A stretch of 64,000 nucleotides of DNA from CALNYZ01 sp942490945 (GTDB lineage Bacteria; Pseudomonadota; Gammaproteobacteria; UBA6429; Thiohalophilaceae). Location: NCBI GenBank assembly GCA_942490945.1, contig CALNYZ010000018.1, positions 1,674,001-1,738,000 of the forward strand. The letters are read 5' to 3'. Below are positions 63,774 through 64,000 of this stretch, piece by piece (the stretch's first letter is position 1; each line of letters opens with the position of its first letter). The position numbers and the translations under genes were made by a program. The notes under the pieces are model-generated. The model did not search any database. It saw nothing but the letters and a program-made list of their open reading frames with translations, and had not been told where the DNA came from.

Positions 63774-64000
63774 TCAGTCTGTGGCAAGCAAACATTTTTT
63801 GACCGGTCCATAACTGCGCCGATGTATAGTGAGCACACCCAGTTTATCCAGCGCGGCAATGTGCATGCGCGTTGGGTATCCCTTATGTTGGGCAAAGCCA
63901 TAGCCTGGGTACTGCGTTTCGAGTTCGACCATTTCCGCATCACGTGCGACCTTTGCCAATATCGAGGCGGCGCTGATCACCTCGACGGTCGCATCACCTT
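63774..64000 (-). CDS. rnhB: ribonuclease HII (3' part, 5' end outside window)
   Basis: The last 74 or so codons of RNase HII, which removes RNA from RNA-DNA hybrids and misincorporated ribonucleotides. GDATVEVISAASILAKVARDAEM and GFAQHKGYPTRMH are strongly conserved, and the end YGPVKK...LATD matches E. coli. The frame is open to the window edge, so the N-terminal catalytic Asp residues are not visible. Position two genes before dnaE is the usual context. Confidence 0.95.
   Translation of the reverse strand, partial: GDATVEVISAASILAKVARDAEMVELETQYPGYGFAQHKGYPTRMHIAALDKLGVLTIHRRSYGPVKKCLLATD

Noticed and set aside
1..64000. tRNA, rRNA, CRISPR, insertion sequence, prophage or att site
   Set aside because: Spacers are short and no tRNA T-loop, regular spaced repeat, transposase, integrase or phage gene was seen; compact core synteny throughout.

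Overview
The window is a densely packed piece of a gammaproteobacterial chromosome with GC clearly below 50%. I see no tRNA or rRNA gene, CRISPR array, insertion sequence, prophage or att site, and no gene-free stretch longer than about 300 bases. Gene order matches blocks known from Pseudomonas and relatives: rnhB-dnaE-accA-tilS, pyrG-kdsA-eno-ftsB-ispD-ispF-truD, surE-pcm-nlpD-rpoS, hom-thrC with recJ, prfB-lysS, sdhCDAB-sdhE, nadB divergent from rpoE-rseABC-mucD, and lepA-lepB-rnc-era-recO-pdxJ-acpS. RpoS, the sigma-E system, covalently flavinylated SDH, KDO synthesis and many outer-membrane proteins indicate a free-living Gram-negative respirer. The genus cannot be named from this sequence.

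Layout. 1-3.5 kb: small envelope genes (secreted BamE-like protein, lipoprotein, PagP-like barrel, membrane-anchored retropepsin, outer-membrane barrel). 3.5-8.3 kb: mfd, a convergent peptide deformylase, csiV. 8.3-14.9 kb: a tight minus-strand operon cysM-rlmD-CYTH phosphatase-YkuD-nagZ-mscS-hpt-MTI phosphorylase, with overlaps or tiny gaps throughout. It mixes cell-wall recycling with methylthioinosine/hypoxanthine salvage. Diverging from it is a stand-alone HPt phosphotransfer protein that resembles the tail of BarA/GacS. 15.3-21.8 kb: acpS-pdxJ-recO-era-rnc-DUF4845-lepB-lepA. 22-26.3 kb: envelope-stress operon rpoE-rseA-rseB-rseC-mucD-glutaredoxin-like, led by a good sigma-E promoter and closed by a hairpin terminator just before lepA. 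26.5-32.1 kb: nadB, then convergent ygfX-sdhE-sdhB-sdhA-sdhD-sdhC. 32.2-36.3 kb: ygfZ, an HDOD protein and a fused aldolase/dehydrogenase. 36.3-46 kb: an orphan gene, lysS, prfB (with intact +1 programmed frameshift), recJ, a COG4255-type gene, thrC, hom, alaC. 46-53 kb: Mth938-like gene, rpoS-nlpD-pcm-surE, smr gene, truD-ispF-ispD-ftsB. 53-64 kb: eno, kdsA, pyrG, tilS, accA, dnaE, an HNH nuclease gene and the 3' part of rnhB.

This is mostly ordinary core genome, and I found no convincing new defence system or mobile island. The points most worth a second look are the BarA-like HPt protein at the barA position, the signal-less YkuD enzyme next to nagZ, the sigma-E autoregulatory promoter, the hairpin touching the lepA ribosome-binding site, the convergent overlaps (mfd/def, nadB/ygfX), and the orphan gene after lysS.
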